Source of the DNA: Tubiluchus corallicola
Lineage: Eukaryota > Priapulida > Priapulimorpha > Priapulimorphida > Tubiluchidae
Direction of reading: 5' to 3'
DNA length: 64,000 nucleotides
Assembly: GCA_030141605.1 (NCBI GenBank)
Contig: JAQGDQ010000392.1
Location: forward strand, 124,001 to 188,000
In this document: positions 37,632 through 50,940 of the stretch, in pieces
How positions within the stretch are numbered: position 1 is the stretch's first letter
Layout: each line of letters opens with the position of its first letter
Notes under the pieces: model-generated
The model's input: the letters and a program-made list of their open reading frames with translations, nothing else
The model's database searches: none
What the model was told of the DNA's origin: nothing
Translations under genes and position numbers: made by a program

Positions 37632-40600
37632 ATGGGTGATTTTGGAATGGAAGACGCCCGATTCTCTCACATCGGTAGAGATCCGAGATTCAGGAGAATG
37701 CCTAGAAGAGAACGCAAAGTTAAAATTGATAAGCGATTTGAAGCAATGTTCAAGGTACAAACACAATTTTTTTTATTTATTATTATACATTTGTGTGCAT
37801 AAATACATAATGGGAACAGTTTCAATCGAAACAGTGTAAAAATGTTGACTTAAAATTTATACACAGGGTTTTAATCAATGCTACTGTGCAACTTTATGTG
37901 AAAGTCTGATGAAAGTTTCTCAGTGAGTTGCTAAGAATGCCAGTAAATTGATGGTTAGACTAGTAGGTCTTTATTCAACTGTCTTTGCATCTGCTCTCGC
38001 AATACCACAATTTATTATTTAGAAACCTCGCAGTTTTCACTGTACTTACATATTTACATCATGTGAATTTCTTTACATTGAAAGCCAAGTCTAAACTTTC
38101 TGCTGAGATGATTTAAATAAAAACAAAATCATTGTCAATTTTCATTACAGGCACATTTATAGTTAAAAATAACACAGCTTTATTAAAGACTTTTACATCA
38201 AAAACTTAAAAGTTAAAATCATGCCAACCGTTTCGACTAGCTGCTCCTGTCATCATCAATGGTAAATTTACGAACATACAACCAGTTTATATAGGCAGAT
38301 TATTCACTAATTAAGCAGTTAATAGAAGCCAAATAGGTAATGAATAAACAGACCAGTAAAGAAATTGATACAGTAAGTTGAACACTAATTATGTATTTAC
38401 AAAGGCCAAATACGTAATGATTAAGCAGACCTGAAGAAAAGGAATTGATACCGTAACAAATAACTAAGTGTTTGAAAGGAATTGAATTGTCTTGTACATT
38501 AAAAGAATGCTTATTAGGGTACAAAGACAAACTTTCATTTTTTTAATTAGTCTTAGTTATTAGTGAGATAGTTGAATAATTCTCAGTTATTAACTACAAA
38601 ATCATTGTAATGTAGTTTTTGCAAACTGTCTACTTTATACTAATAATAATAATGTTTACTTTTCAATTGAGCAAAGGTGGTACAGTCACGGACTAATAAA
38701 TTACGTTCGTGCGGCACATAATTTGATTTATTTCTCACTTTATTATTTAGGATAAAAGGTTCAAGATGAAGTATGCAGTAGACAAGCGAGGAAGGCCTCT
38801 GCATAATTATTCCACTAACGAGGATTTGAAACAGTATTACGAGCTGTCCTCATCTGATGATGATGATGACAGTGATGATAATCAGTGCAGTGGGGACGTC
38901 AACAGTAATGTTGATGAAATGCGTAAATCGCAGAACGTGAGAAAACCAAATGTTAGTGAAAATTTATCTAAGATATCAGCAAGAGAATTGGTTCTTCCTG
39001 ACAAGCAGAACAAGGAAATAAAAAATCTGCCAGTTGACAAAATACAATCTGGAAAATTCAGTGATGTCATTGATAGTGAAACAGGTATTTTTTATACATC
39101 TTAGTACACTGCAAGCCGTAATCAAGCATTCAAAGGTGGAGCCTACTCAAACAGATGTTTGTGGCAGAATTGGAGCCTAGTTCGTTACGAAAGCTAGGCC
39201 ATTGGACCGACAGAGTGCAAGTAAAATGCAGAGTAGGGGTGAGCAATCTGTATCGAAGAGTGAATTTGAATCAAATTAACTTTGTGGCTTTGGAGTACAA
39301 ATTAAACCGAATTTCAGCATTTTCGAATCCAAATTGAATTCAAATTCAGCGTTGAAGGTTTTCGAATAAATTTCTGAATCATTAATAAAAAGCAGTCTTG
39401 CAGAGATCATGCATATTACTTGATTTTGTTCTGCAGTTAAAACACTAATAATTTGTTTACAAATTATGTGCAGAAATCACAACTAAATTGTGTGCATTAT
39501 ATTTCAAATTTTTTAATGATAAAGAATAAAAGTAGTTGAAGCGCTGAATTGTTTGAATGTGTAATTTTATATTCGAATCGAATTCCAATTAAAAAACTGG
39601 TTCGAATCGAATTCAAATGTTTGATGCTCACCCCTAGTGCAGAGAGAACTTATTAATAGCTAATAGGTTGGTGATTTGTTTTCATTCTGACAGTTATAAA
39701 ACTTAATAAAATATGTAATAGTTTATGCTCACGATGAGTCCACAAGCTCTGAGTGAGTATTTAGTAAATATTACTAATAAGTAACAAAGATGCACCTATT
39801 CAATAAATAACTGAATAGAGACTTTAAAGGAATGAACAAGTCACTCAGCATGTTGGGTTTACTTTACTGTTATCACTTAAACTCAGAAGAATATAAATGT
39901 AACAAAAGAAATTTGCAAAAACTTTCTATAAAGCATAAATCTAAAATATACTACCTCTGAATAGAAATTTTCAGGCGTGGTGGTTGCCACCATTTGTTTG
40001 AAAATTATGACGCAGCTGGGGGATTTCTTAATTTTTAGTAAGTGCATTGTGGCTTTCCGTCACCGCACACTGTTCAAACTAATTCAGATTTCTGCAGCTT
40101 ACCTAATATTCATGCAAAAAGGTTAGAAAATCAGCTATCTAATTTTTTGTAAAACTTATACTTTTAGTAAAGATTGACAGTGCGCTACTTTTCTTCAGGA
40201 CGAATGACGTCATTGAAAGAAAAATGGGTATTGAAAATGCGAGTGTGCAAGCATGAAGTGGTTGTGACTTTAATTTGATTTTGCTAGTTATGTGAGGCAC
40301 TTATTGCAGTTTTCTTACCAAATTCTTTTAATAAGCGTAACTTTCCAGAAGGCTGGGCCTTTCTTTTAAACAAAGAGTCTACCAATGAATGCTTACCGGG
40401 ACAGGGTAGACTAAACTGCATAGAGTTTAATTGTTATACCTTTTTGTTAGCGTTTGCAGAAGTTTGACCTTAATCAGTTGCAATTAGACTGTTGCTAAGT
40501 ATACTGCAAAATGTGAAAAGAAAAACCCCGTTAACGTTTGTTGAAGGCTACCCCTTTTGAAGTCTTGTAGAATGAAATGTTGAAGTTCTTTTAGTAATAC

Positions 40601-43600
40601 TTGAGTGCCGTAGTAAATTTGGTACAATTTCTCAGTGTTATTTGGCTTTGTCAAATAGAATTTGACACATTTGTTATTATCATGCCATTGACAATGTTTT
40701 CTGAAATCTGCAGGCAAAAAACGGTTAATCAAAAAGCATAGACGTCCTGTTTCAAGTCAAGTTAGCGATGACAACAGTGACAACAGCTCTGAGGAAAGCG
40801 ATGAACAAGAGTGTGACAGCAACACTGATGCCAATGCTAAATGCAACAGTAAAATGCAAAATGATGCGGACAGTGATGTCGACGGAGATGATGATGGCAG
40901 AGATGATGATGATGAGGACGCTGGCAGTGGTAGTAACGACAGTGATGATGGTACCGAAGATGACGAAGACTCCACGGGAAAGACATCAATAAACAATGCT
41001 ATGCAAAAAAGAATTAGGACTTCTGTTACTTCTTCAGGAGTAAACAACAGGGATAAATCCAGCAAAAAACATCCATCCCAATTATCAGTATCGGAAAATA
41101 GTGATGGGGAAAGTGAGGAAGAGTTTGATCCCGCTAGAGGAATTGGACAAATTGAATCAAGTACTTCAACAGACATCTCAAGTGAAGAAGATGAGAAAGA
41201 AGGTAAATCACATTTTTTTAAATTATTAAATTTCTGTAAGTTACCTTTACATGACTAATCTAAATGTCATTTAATTGTTTGACTAGAGTTACTTTAATTT
41301 AAAAATGTGAAAGCTCGCATTATACCACAAAAAGCTATTTGTGCTGCTGTTTTTTAAATTATTATGCTACTCTCTTCAAGATATTCAACTTATTATAAAT
41401 GCTGCCTTTTCCTTGATTGTTAGATAATTGATTACTTTTCTAAGCACAACCTCTGAGCTTCATTCAACAAATTGCGATCTGGAAATGTAAAAACATCAAA
41501 GCTTATTCGTATCATAACATAGTCAACTTGTGTTGTCAGACTCTCGTGTTGGAATAAGCATTGTGTACAAACTTTGGAAGATTAGGAGTTACTTTTTTAC
41601 TTTTGAATGCAGAAAGCCAAAAAAGAAAGAAAAATGTTATTACTTGCAGTACAAAGTTTGTTTTATATAATACAAATTATATAATAAAATATGTAGTGCC
41701 ACTTTTGAACAGGTAAAATTAAAATCAAGCAAATGTCCCTCCTGCAAAATTTGATCACATGGAGGCTTCCCTATCGGTGAGATTTGTGGAAAATCTAGTT
41801 TGAAAACAGGTAGAGGTTATAACTTCACTGATGTGTCAATGTGCTCATTTATCGTTTAATCGATTGTAGATGAATTTGACCACAAATGGGGTGAATTAGC
41901 CAATGATGCCCCCGAAGCTGAGGAAATCACAGCTCGTCTTGCCATTTGTAATATGGATTGGGACAGAATTAAAGCAGCAGATCTGTACGTGTTGCTCAGT
42001 AGTTTTGTACCAGTAGGTGGCGTGCTGAAATCTGTAAAGGTGAGTAATTTAGTTACATTAGTACATATGCATAAAAAAGTTAAAAACATATAAAGTAGAT
42101 GGTCGTGGTGAGACTGGTGCCTGACTCATTATCAAGGCTATTCCTCTATGATGAATTACTGAACCAGCAGTGGTGTCTTGGCCATGTTCAGATGTATGCA
42201 CATCCTCCTGCTGTGAGGTAAACAGCCAGAATCAGTATGGCGAATGAAAAGGCAGTGTTGTCCGATATCTGATATTAGATTTCATTATACTGCTCGATAT
42301 TTAGCAGAATTCTGATATTTCTCGACGTATCGAATTGACGAGATTTGCTTAAATATTGGTCGACTTTCTTCTGCTTAAGCTTTCAGTAGTTACAGTGCTT
42401 CCCAGGAAGCGGGAACTGTAGTATTATATATTGCTGATCGATATATTGAAAGTGTTAACTTCATACATCATTCATGTTCATTGTTGACCCCTGCAAAAGT
42501 AAAACTGGTTGTTTCTGGCAACTTTTTGTCTGGCAAGCTTGCGATTGATTAGTGAGAAGTTCAACTTGCTCAAGTTGCAAGATTGTAGACTAAATTTATA
42601 AGTGTCGTTTGCTTAGTTACTTTCCTTTCTAGTTACTGCCCTTACAGATAGTAATGTAGAATAGCTAGCTTAATGCTGTCTTAGTTGTTGAATCACCAAC
42701 CAGTTCATGTCCTGATGCATTAGAAACTTGAAAAAGTCTAATTATGGATAATATGCTTTTGTTGTTTTCATTTTATTATGCTGTATTTCTTAGTGTGCTA
42801 CAGGTTAGTAAGGTTTATTACAGTTATTGCAGGCCATTTTTAATTATTCATTACAAAGCAGTATTGTTACCGATTTATTACTGATTCACACAGGTATACC
42901 TGTCAGAATTCGGCAAACAAAGATTAAAAGAGGAAACACTGAGTGGTCCACCTGAGTTACTTGCCGCAAGAAAAAGTAACACAGAACGAGATTCAGATAG
43001 TGAAGGTGCAAATGAAACTGAAGGTAAGAAAAAAGACGTAAATACAAAATCCGTTCCAACATTATATAAAATTGAAACAAGATTAAAACAAACTATCATG
43101 ACTAAATATGAGAAGACTAATAAAAGAGGTCAAATAGTTTAAAGCAGCTCACTGTCCTACAATACCCTGGAAACTTATAAAATTGCCTTGAAATTTGGAT
43201 TAATGATTTGTATTGTATGAACTGCTTTGTTTGTAGGCCTACAGTATTCAATTATATTACATTGTAATGTATTGTTTTAACTGATTGCATCGTATTGTAT
43301 TGAATATTGACTGCATAAAATGATTGTGATTCTCTTTTTCTATTGTAAAACTCATCCAAGCAACTTAATCAATGATTTTATTTACATTTTATAGTTTCAT
43401 TAGTTAGTATCTTATGTCTTAATTTCGTGATTAGCTTTTGTTTGATTTCTACTACATCTACTGCTGAAACATTTGTTTAGTCTTTTCTTTTTTTCACGTG
43501 CCTTTTTAAGACGCTGTTAACAAATATCAGTTTTTGTCTGTGATAAATTACATGCATATTAATTGTTGCTTATCATACACTTAACACGTATCTACTGTAG

Positions 43601-46600
43601 AAGAATAAAGTCAAAACAGATCCTTTATTGCAGTACAGCAAGAGCATATTAGAATGACATACGATTAATTTATTATATTGCACAATGTTGCATACAATTT
43701 AATGAACAAAGTCGTCTGAATTCAGTGTGCTGGGGATTTACACATCAGAGAATGCAGTGGATTTTGGTGAAAGAAGACACCATAAGTATTTTTGTGCACT
43801 GTACAATGGTACACATGTATAAAATGTACGCTGCACAAATGTACAAAAATTGTAATGAAATGTGCTTCAGTGTACATAAATAATGGTACGAAAATTGTAC
43901 ATTTTTGTACCACTATTTATGTATACTGAAGCACATTTCGTTAATTTTAATTTATGAATTTTTATTGAGGTTTTTTAGGTCTAGTTTTCTATAATCTGTA
44001 TTAATCTCCCAAGTGTTATTGCAATACCTTTGTTAGGATTTGAGTGACCACATCATGTAATAATTCATGTGCTGTTTATTTAGACAATCGGTATAACAGA
44101 GAGCGTTTACGCGAGTATCAGTTGAACAGGCTGAAGTATTACTATGCGGTAGCTGAATGTGATTCAGCTAACACAGCTAACAAGATCTATGAAGAATGTG
44201 ATGGTATGGAATACGAATCAAGTGCATCTAAATGTGATCTTAGGTAAATCACATTGATTATAATTAATAATTGAAGTCTTTGTCATCACTGTTTAAAGTA
44301 AAATACTAGCTATAAAAGCTACTCTTTGGCTATGATAAAGGAAATGTGAATTTCATGCACAATTATACAGCTGAGGCTGAACTGCTACTTAATCATTACT
44401 ATATGTAAAACTTCAACTGTTTAGATTTAGTAAAAAATAATGTATAAATGCTGGCAATTGAGTTTACAAAATGCGCGATTTATATGAGCACTATAGGTCT
44501 GATGGAATGCATTATAGTTGCATTGTTTCCTACAGGCAGGATGGCTTCATTTAATAACGACTCAATTCTACTGCAAAATATTACCACATTTGGTGAATAA
44601 ACTATCTTTAACTTGCATTGCTTATTATTAAATTAGGTTGAAAGGATGCTAGGATCATGTCTGAGCTTGGTTGTTGACACTTTAATAGAAGGCTACGTAA
44701 AATATCTTAAGCAGTTTTAAAATACATGCTAAAAGCTTTCAATACAAACTTATATTACTTAGCATTATGCTTGAAAGACTTGCATAACTAAAAAAGATAA
44801 TTTTTAATAATTTAAAATGTTCGCGTCAACTGGTAAAACGGCACTGACTCCCCTTCCTAGTGTGCACCAATGACTCACCAAAAACGCATTTTTAATCTTA
44901 TTGACAAGACACAGTAATATAAACTTTTGCTTAGTTAGTGATGTGTGCACTACACATGCTCTGAATATTGTTTCAAACTTTACACAATGTTATATGAGCT
45001 TGTTCCAGGCGGCCCACTATCAAAATGGCTGTGTCTAGTGATAATTGCTGGAGTTTAAATTTTCATATTTTTATACTGCTAATACAAGTTCTGTGTGTAA
45101 TAAGGCAGTATGTAGACGATACAAAATTTCAAAATGAATTTTTTTAGCTTTATATAACTAAAGAGTTTACTTGCGCTTTAATTTTGCAGTTTTTGTGTTT
45201 ACCTGAGGTAATGTCTAATTGCACGTTTGTTTTGCAAACCTCAAATTATGCAGTACAGTGTATAAAGTTTACTTAAGTCTACTTAACAATTTAATATATT
45301 GAAAGCAAATTTTGCTTGTTTTGTGCATACATTTTGTATTATTTCAGATTTATACCAAACAATATGACATTCGATGAAGAACCAAAGTCGTGTTGCACTC
45401 AAGCTCCAGATCTGGTTTCATACAAGCCTTCTCAGTTTTGCACTTCTGCTCTGCAGCAATCTAAAGTATGTGTGAATATTTACCTGATAGTTTATAAACG
45501 GCAATTGATAAGAATCAAGACATCATCTTAGAAATAGTGATAGAAGATCCATCAGTTACAATCTGTCATTCTCTTATTTGTTTGTATGCTTGTTTGATTA
45601 TTGTTTGCTTGCTTGTTGTTAAAGCACAATTTACTATGAGTGCAAACATTAAACTATGATATTGGTAACATCGATGAAAGTACTGGGCATAAAAAGTGTT
45701 ATTTATTTTTCAAAGATTTTTGTTGATATGGCGTATTGCTGAAAAAATATAATCTGTCTACCAACTTCTGCAACATTATTAATAAGAAAAAATGACAATA
45801 ATTTTTTCTCAACAAGCTAAGTGCAGAGCAGCATTAAAGTAAGTTATTTTTGCAAAGGCGTTAGTAATTTACCATATAATTTCCTTTTCAAATTACCACT
45901 AGCTTCGCAAAGAGAATGGTGGTCAAGTTCAGCAATATGGCCATTCTTAATAGTTGCCTACAAAACTGTCATTGTTTGCACTCAGAATAGCAGTACTTAA
46001 TTTAGATAACTGTAAAGACTGATTGAGGTTATTTTTGTTTAGCTTAATCTTTATTCTTCCACCACCAATCGGAAAATCCTTTATAGTTTTATACATGCAT
46101 TTGTACATTTGTTCATACATTTATGCAGATTATTTTCTTTTGTTTATATACTAAACACTGTTAATTATTTTTGACATAATATTGCTTTTTTAGGAATGCG
46201 ATATAAAAAACGGTAGATATTAATCATTGTTCTTTGAAAAACTTTTACTACAATTAGACTATTACATAGTTACTATAAATGTTACTGTAACAAGAAACAT
46301 TTAAATTTTTTGTTAGTCTAAAAATGTGTCTTTTCAGGTTGAACTGACGTGGGATGAAACAGATAAAGATCGCCTTGCGGTCACTACAAAAAGTTTTAAG
46401 AAAGAAGATGTAGCTGATATGGACCTCAAGGCATATTTGGCTTCTTCAAGTGAAGACGAAGGTCTGTTTGCTTAAATTGCTTATAAACATATAAATTCAT
46501 TTAATAATGATAAAGAGAGCAGAAACTAAAAAGCAGAGAAATGCTATTTCATGCCATAAAATGGAAATAGTATGCTTGCAAAACACACATAAATGTCAGA

Positions 46601-49600
46601 GAAATGTTAGGAGAACAAACCTAGAAACGTATATGTACACTAAACAAATCTTATAAAATGTATCATTATTCAATTATCTTTGTGCTTCTAGTTTGTGTCG
46701 GCTCTATATTATTTCAGTATGATCATTTAAATATTTGTAAATATTTTCTTTTTTAGAAGGTATTACTTTCAAGTTGAAGGTAACATTTATAGCAAAAACT
46801 GTAATATTCTGTTTAATTGCAGTTTTTAGACATTTAAGTAGCTTTAGCTGTGCTTTCTTTCTCTTACTTACTAACAAATCAATATTACAGAGGACATGTA
46901 CAGAAACATTGAACCACCTGATGAAGCCTCGTTAAACAATGAGCCTGAACACTATGATGACGAAGAAGCCATTGCCAGGTACAGAGAATTATTAAAAGGA
47001 GGCGAAGATGATGATAAAGAAGCTGATGATTCAGCAATGGAAATGGAGATAACGTGGGAGCCAGGTTGGTTTTTCACTTGGTACTAAGGCAAGAGCATTT
47101 CTTTTTAATGCTGAATGAGAATGTCGAAATGGTTACATATAGAGATGATGAATAAACCGTGAATTTGTATTAGGCATGATGTATAGCTGAGTGGTCATGT
47201 TTGTGTTACACTACTGAGATTAAGAGGCACAGAAGCTGGTAAGTGAATGGATTGGTGAGTGCCGAGTTCAGTACTCCCTCTGGGCGGTTTCATTTGGCAT
47301 GCTTATTCTGGCTGTTTATCTTATAGTGGGAGGATTTACTCACTTCTGAAGGTTCAGTGTCCCATCTGAGAGCTTTAGGCCGTGACCATGAGCTAGGCTC
47401 CAGTCCCGCCATAAACAGATTAAGCATGCTGGATTCCTGCTTGGAAGTATACTGAGATGCATCAAATTTCATTACTCGAACTCTTTTGTCATTTCATTTT
47501 GTTTCGCTTTTTAGGTTTGCGTGAAAAGGCAGATCAGGTGTTACAGCAAAAAGCAAAGGAAACCGAGAAGTTGACACCTTGGGAGCAATTTTTGCAAAAG
47601 AAGAAAGAGAAAAAGCTGAAAAAGAAGTCTGAGAAGATCAAGGTACATCACACAGTGAACATGCGGCACTACTAACTTTTTAGAATACGGCGTTATTCAG
47701 TATCACATCCAGAGGTCACAGTTTTTTCAATTTTATTATTCCAGTTTTGTGCAACAATTATTGTTGTAGCTGTAAGTAGAGATAGTCACGTTTCAAATTA
47801 ACCATCACATTAGTGATGCTAAAAAAATTGACAGTTTGTCAAGCCAACTCTACCATTGTCCAAGGAGAGAATCTTTTTATCAGTTTTATAAATTAGTGGA
47901 TGACATTAATTCAAGGATTCACATTTGAACACAAAGCAGCTAGATTTACACCTATTGGTTCATGCAGAATTCAAACCAAACTTCTCGAAAACTGCACATG
48001 ATAACCGTGCTGCGATTCTTTGTTCATTATTTCTAATGTGATTTTTTTGCTGTCAATGTTATGTTATAGAAAATGTTTGTTCATATTGCATTGTTCGCAG
48101 AATAACTAAAAAGTTTTTTTGCATCTTACCATTGTGGCTTTGGAAAATATAACAACAGATTTTTTGAGAAGCCACTGAGGGAAGTGAACTGTACTCGGCT
48201 GCTAGTGACAGAGAGAACAGATTGCTTGAAAAAATGCTTACTTCAAATTTATATAATTTTGCCAGAAGTTAATTTATTATGAACTATGTTAACAAAACTT
48301 TAGACTTACAGTGCTTTTGATAGTGGGATAATTTTAAAGCTGATATTAAATGGTTGTGTGTATAAGATTATATTTGACTGGCTGTTGTTTCAGGTTGACC
48401 AAGAAACAGTTGATGAAGCACAAGCATTTAGTGACGACGAGCTTCCTTCTGATGTTGATGTAAATGAATCTTTCTTTAAAGAACAAAATAAAAGTAAGTG
48501 ATGTAGCTGATACCTAAATTTCAGTGAGTTAGATTTGAAAATGATTTTCATTTAGATGTTTCCAATATCTATTATACATGTTATGCTAATACCAGCTACT
48601 GGTTTAACAAACACCAAGTTTGTACCTTGTATTTATTTATTTGTTTATTATTTATCAGAAACAAAAATAAATATATAAAACATTGTAATGCTGTCAGTGA
48701 CTTCATTTCTGCTTGCAGCTCGCCTTTCACTTATTTCATGTTATTTCTACTACACGCAAATAATCGAAATTATAGTTACGTTTTAAACTGTCATAAACAC
48801 TTCAGAATAATTCTCGACTTTTCCATTGAAAGGAAATTTTCATGGATTTAGCATGCAAGAGTTTGAACATTTGCATTTTAAAGGTCTTTTGAAATGGCAT
48901 TCACAAGTGTTATACTAACCTGCCTTTCTTCTTATTATTTTTTGAAGCTCAGATGTCTTTGTAAACTGCTATGAGATGTAATCAAAAACTTGTCTTGTAA
49001 TTTTAGAGAAAGAAAAAAAGAAGAATAAGAAACATGCGGAACACGAGAAGACAGCGAAAGACGATACAAAACAAACTGTACGTTAAGTTTGATTGTATGT
49101 AAAAAGGACTTTGCTGTAAATCGTTTAATTAGATTGTTAGTAATTAAAAGCAGAAACATTCTTTTATTAAACTCTTAATATTTAGCTTATGAATAGTGAT
49201 TGATTTAAATGAAAATTAAACTAATGAGTGCATTGGTTCATGTTGATAACTTGCAGGAATTGGAACTGCTTATGTTGGATGAAGACGATGATAAACATCA
49301 TTTCAACTTGAAGCAAATTATTGAGCAGCAGCAGAAAGGGAAAAAGAAGAAAAAGAAAGACAAGAAAACGGAAGTTATAAAAGATGACTTTCAGGTACAA
49401 TTGCTTTTATCAGTATGTAGACGTGAAATTGCCATAAAATTGTAAATGGAAATTTCAAAAATTATAAGTGGTGCTTCATTTTGTTAAATAAGGATCTTGT
49501 GCATTTCTGTTAAGGTTAACTATATATGGTGTGTCATAGATAAAACACTGCTTACCCTAGTATTAATGGGTATCAGTGAGGGTAGTACTGTTTGTTTCAC

Positions 49601-50349
49601 AGCCCAGCACAGTGCGCTCACAGCTCAAGCAACATGGTGTTTGGCTGTTGCGTGCATGTCTGAGATAAGATGCTTTTCTTTAGGTAGAAAGAGTGCTGTG
49701 CTCACCGCTGTGTGTGTTGTATTCTTGAACTGCGACAGATTAGGCTATTCGTAAGCAAACAATATTTTTTGCTTAGGATTTTATCAAGTTTATGTATAAA
49801 TTTTTGTATGTTTGTTTGTTTAAAATTACAATTTACAACATTAAAATTGCACATGTTTGTTTCGTTTTACACAGTATTAAAACATTGGCTAAAAATTTTC
49901 TGAAGCAGCACCCCCAGTAATTTTAGCTACGAACCATCCCTGAGTGTGACCTACCATGATAATGTGAATGGAGTTCTGCTAATTAATCTATGGTACATTA
50001 ATGACCCTTCTTGGTCAATGATTTGAACGATTAATTATGGCGTTATGATACATTTATCTCTGTTGTTTTATTCTAGATTGATGTAGAGGATCCCAGATTT
50101 GCGGCTGTATTTTCATCACACCACTTCAATATAGATCCGTCAGATCCTCAGTACAAAAAAACGACAGCTATGGACAAAATCATCTCAGAAAAGCAGAAGA
50201 GGCGGTTGAAAAAAGACGAGGCTGAGCATTCCAAAGCTCCAAAATTAGACACTGATAAGAGGGAGAGGGATTCTGCCCCTCTCGAACTATCCCAACTAGT
50301 CAAATCTGTGAAATCTAAAACACAACAGCACATGCTAAAGAAAAAATGA
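37632..50349 (+). CDS. ESF1: ESF1 nucleolar pre-rRNA processing protein
   Basis: ESF1 acts in the nucleolus in 18S rRNA maturation. Fourteen exons: 37632-37754, 38751-39084, 40714-41202, 41870-42039, 42894-43023, 44084-44243, 45348-45465, 46338-46461, 46891-47064, 47515-47642, 48394-48493, 49007-49077, 49257-49394, 50077-50349. Phases join to 843 codons plus stop (human 851). Landmarks: N-terminal '[20 protein letters not shown]' and '[11 protein letters not shown]', then a long acidic Ser/Asp region in exon 3. Next come '[19 protein letters not shown]', '[20 protein letters not shown]', '[15 protein letters not shown]' and '[15 protein letters not shown]'. A lysine-rich stretch precedes the C-terminal NUC153 domain ('[20 protein letters not shown]'). 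Donors after exons 8 (GTCTGT) and 9 (GTTGGT) are weak but keep phase and similarity. Identity is secure. Confidence 0.97.
38322..38470. repeat. Tandem duplication, 76-bp period
   Basis: 'GCCAAATAGGTAATGA' at 38328 recurs as 'GCCAAATACGTAATGA' at 38404. It is followed in both by 'CAGACC..' and 'GAAATTGATAC' or 'GGAATTGATAC'. Two units lie in ESF1 intron 1. A 'CCGTTTCGACTAGC' phrase upstream at 38229 resembles the loop of the hairpin at 21.6 kb. Confidence 0.65.
39234..39636. mobile_element. hAT-type MITE
   Basis: The 403-bp element begins 'TAGGGGTGAGCA' and ends with its exact reverse complement, the classic hAT superfamily terminus. The flanking 8-mers are ATGCAGAG (39226-39233) and GTGCAGAG (39637-39644), a 7-of-8 match to the 8-bp target duplication expected of hAT. 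The interior is rich in CGAAT/ATTCG motifs and has no transposase. It lies in ESF1 intron 2, between exons 38751-39084 and 40714-41202. Confidence 0.85.
43853..43943. repeat. Long hairpin, 37-bp arms
   Basis: Arms 43853-43889 and 43907-43943 are inverted repeats with three mismatches in 37, around a 17-nt loop. The arms begin 'TAATGAAATGTGCTTCAG' and end 'AATAATGGTAC'. The element lies in ESF1 intron 5, so the pre-mRNA would carry a strong stem. Related 'GTACAAAAAT' and 'TGTGCACTGTACAATGGTAC' phrases lie just upstream. It may be a microRNA-like precursor or a foldback transposon remnant; I cannot decide. Confidence 0.85.
44796..45185 (+). repeat. Interspersed repeat family A, copy 2
   Basis: It aligns with the copy at 4.67 kb from 'TTAATAATTTAAAATGTTC' through 'CAACTGGTAAAACGGCAC', 'TTAGTTAGTGATG', 'CAAAATGGCTGTGTCTAGTG' and 'AAAATTTCAAAATGAATTTT'. 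It is in the plus orientation, within ESF1 intron 6. Coordinates at both ends are approximate. Confidence 0.8.
47170..47430 (+). mobile_element. Possible tRNA-derived SINE fragment
   Basis: 'GTATAGCTGAGTGGTCA' at about 47179 has the A-box form TAGCNNAGTGG. It is followed by 'ACTGAGATTAAGAGGC', which resembles a tRNA anticodon arm and variable loop. A clean B box at tRNA spacing is missing; a looser 'GAGTTCAGTACTC' occurs 80 bp on. It lies in ESF1 intron 9. This is a weak call and the limits are arbitrary. Confidence 0.28.
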
Positions 50350-50565
50350 TTTTCACTTGTATTCTGAAGAAAAAAAAATGTTTACTTGAATGCCATTTGT
50401 TGTTTGACATTGATATGTATTAAAACAAATTAAGATTTTAATTTAGCAGAGATGTGTTTGAATTGGTAATAGTTAGAGCAAACATTCCCAGAGTGCTAAA
50501 TTGTGGATTGAATAATGAACGGCAAATTACAACTGTGATTAGACAATTTAAAAATCCTATTAAAC

Positions 50566-50940
50566 GTGGACTGCCTCACAAATCTGTCAGAAGTACTGGA
50601 ACATGAAGGTGAAACATATTTAAATTCAAATTTTTGTAAACTTAATTTAAATATGCTTGCGTTGTTCTACCTCAGTATCTTCCTGCTCATGCTGCCTCTG
50701 TATAATAACTCTGGGAGCAAATTGTTTTTGCAAAGTACTGTACAAATAGCGCTATGTGGGTTTTTACTGGTACACTTTACAATGTACAAACTATACAGTG
50801 ACGTTCTGAATAACAGGTGGGATCAAATAAAACAGATCTTAGATTCGGCAAACACTACTTTAACAAGCAAAAAAGGCACAGATAAGATAATGACCGATTT
50901 TACATTTTTGTTACCAGGTTGGACGTCATTCATGTTTTAA
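50566..50940 (+). other. Unidentified open frame in ESF1 3' region
   Basis: An open frame of 124 codons runs to TAA at 50938-50940. The first ATG in frame is at about codon 30, just before a hydrophobic stretch ('MLALFYLSIFLLMLPLY'). A second hydrophobic stretch follows ('IALCGFLLVHFTMY') and then a polar C-terminus. Two membrane helices are possible. I recognise no family, and no splice acceptor or promoter clearly serves it. A chance frame is the leading explanation. Confidence 0.2.

Noticed and set aside
40757-41176. Reverse-strand Ser/Leu-rich 139-codon frame.
   Set aside because: It is the antisense shadow of the acidic Asp/Ser region of ESF1 exon 3.
42252-42460. 'CAGTGTTGTCCGATATC' looks like a hAT left end in ESF1 intron 4.
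   Set aside because: No matching right terminus or target duplication could be found downstream.
46757-46779. A 23-bp microexon between ESF1 exons 8 and 9, flanked by AG and GT.
   Set aside because: Including it breaks the phase into exon 9; direct joining of 46461 to 46891 keeps frame and similarity.
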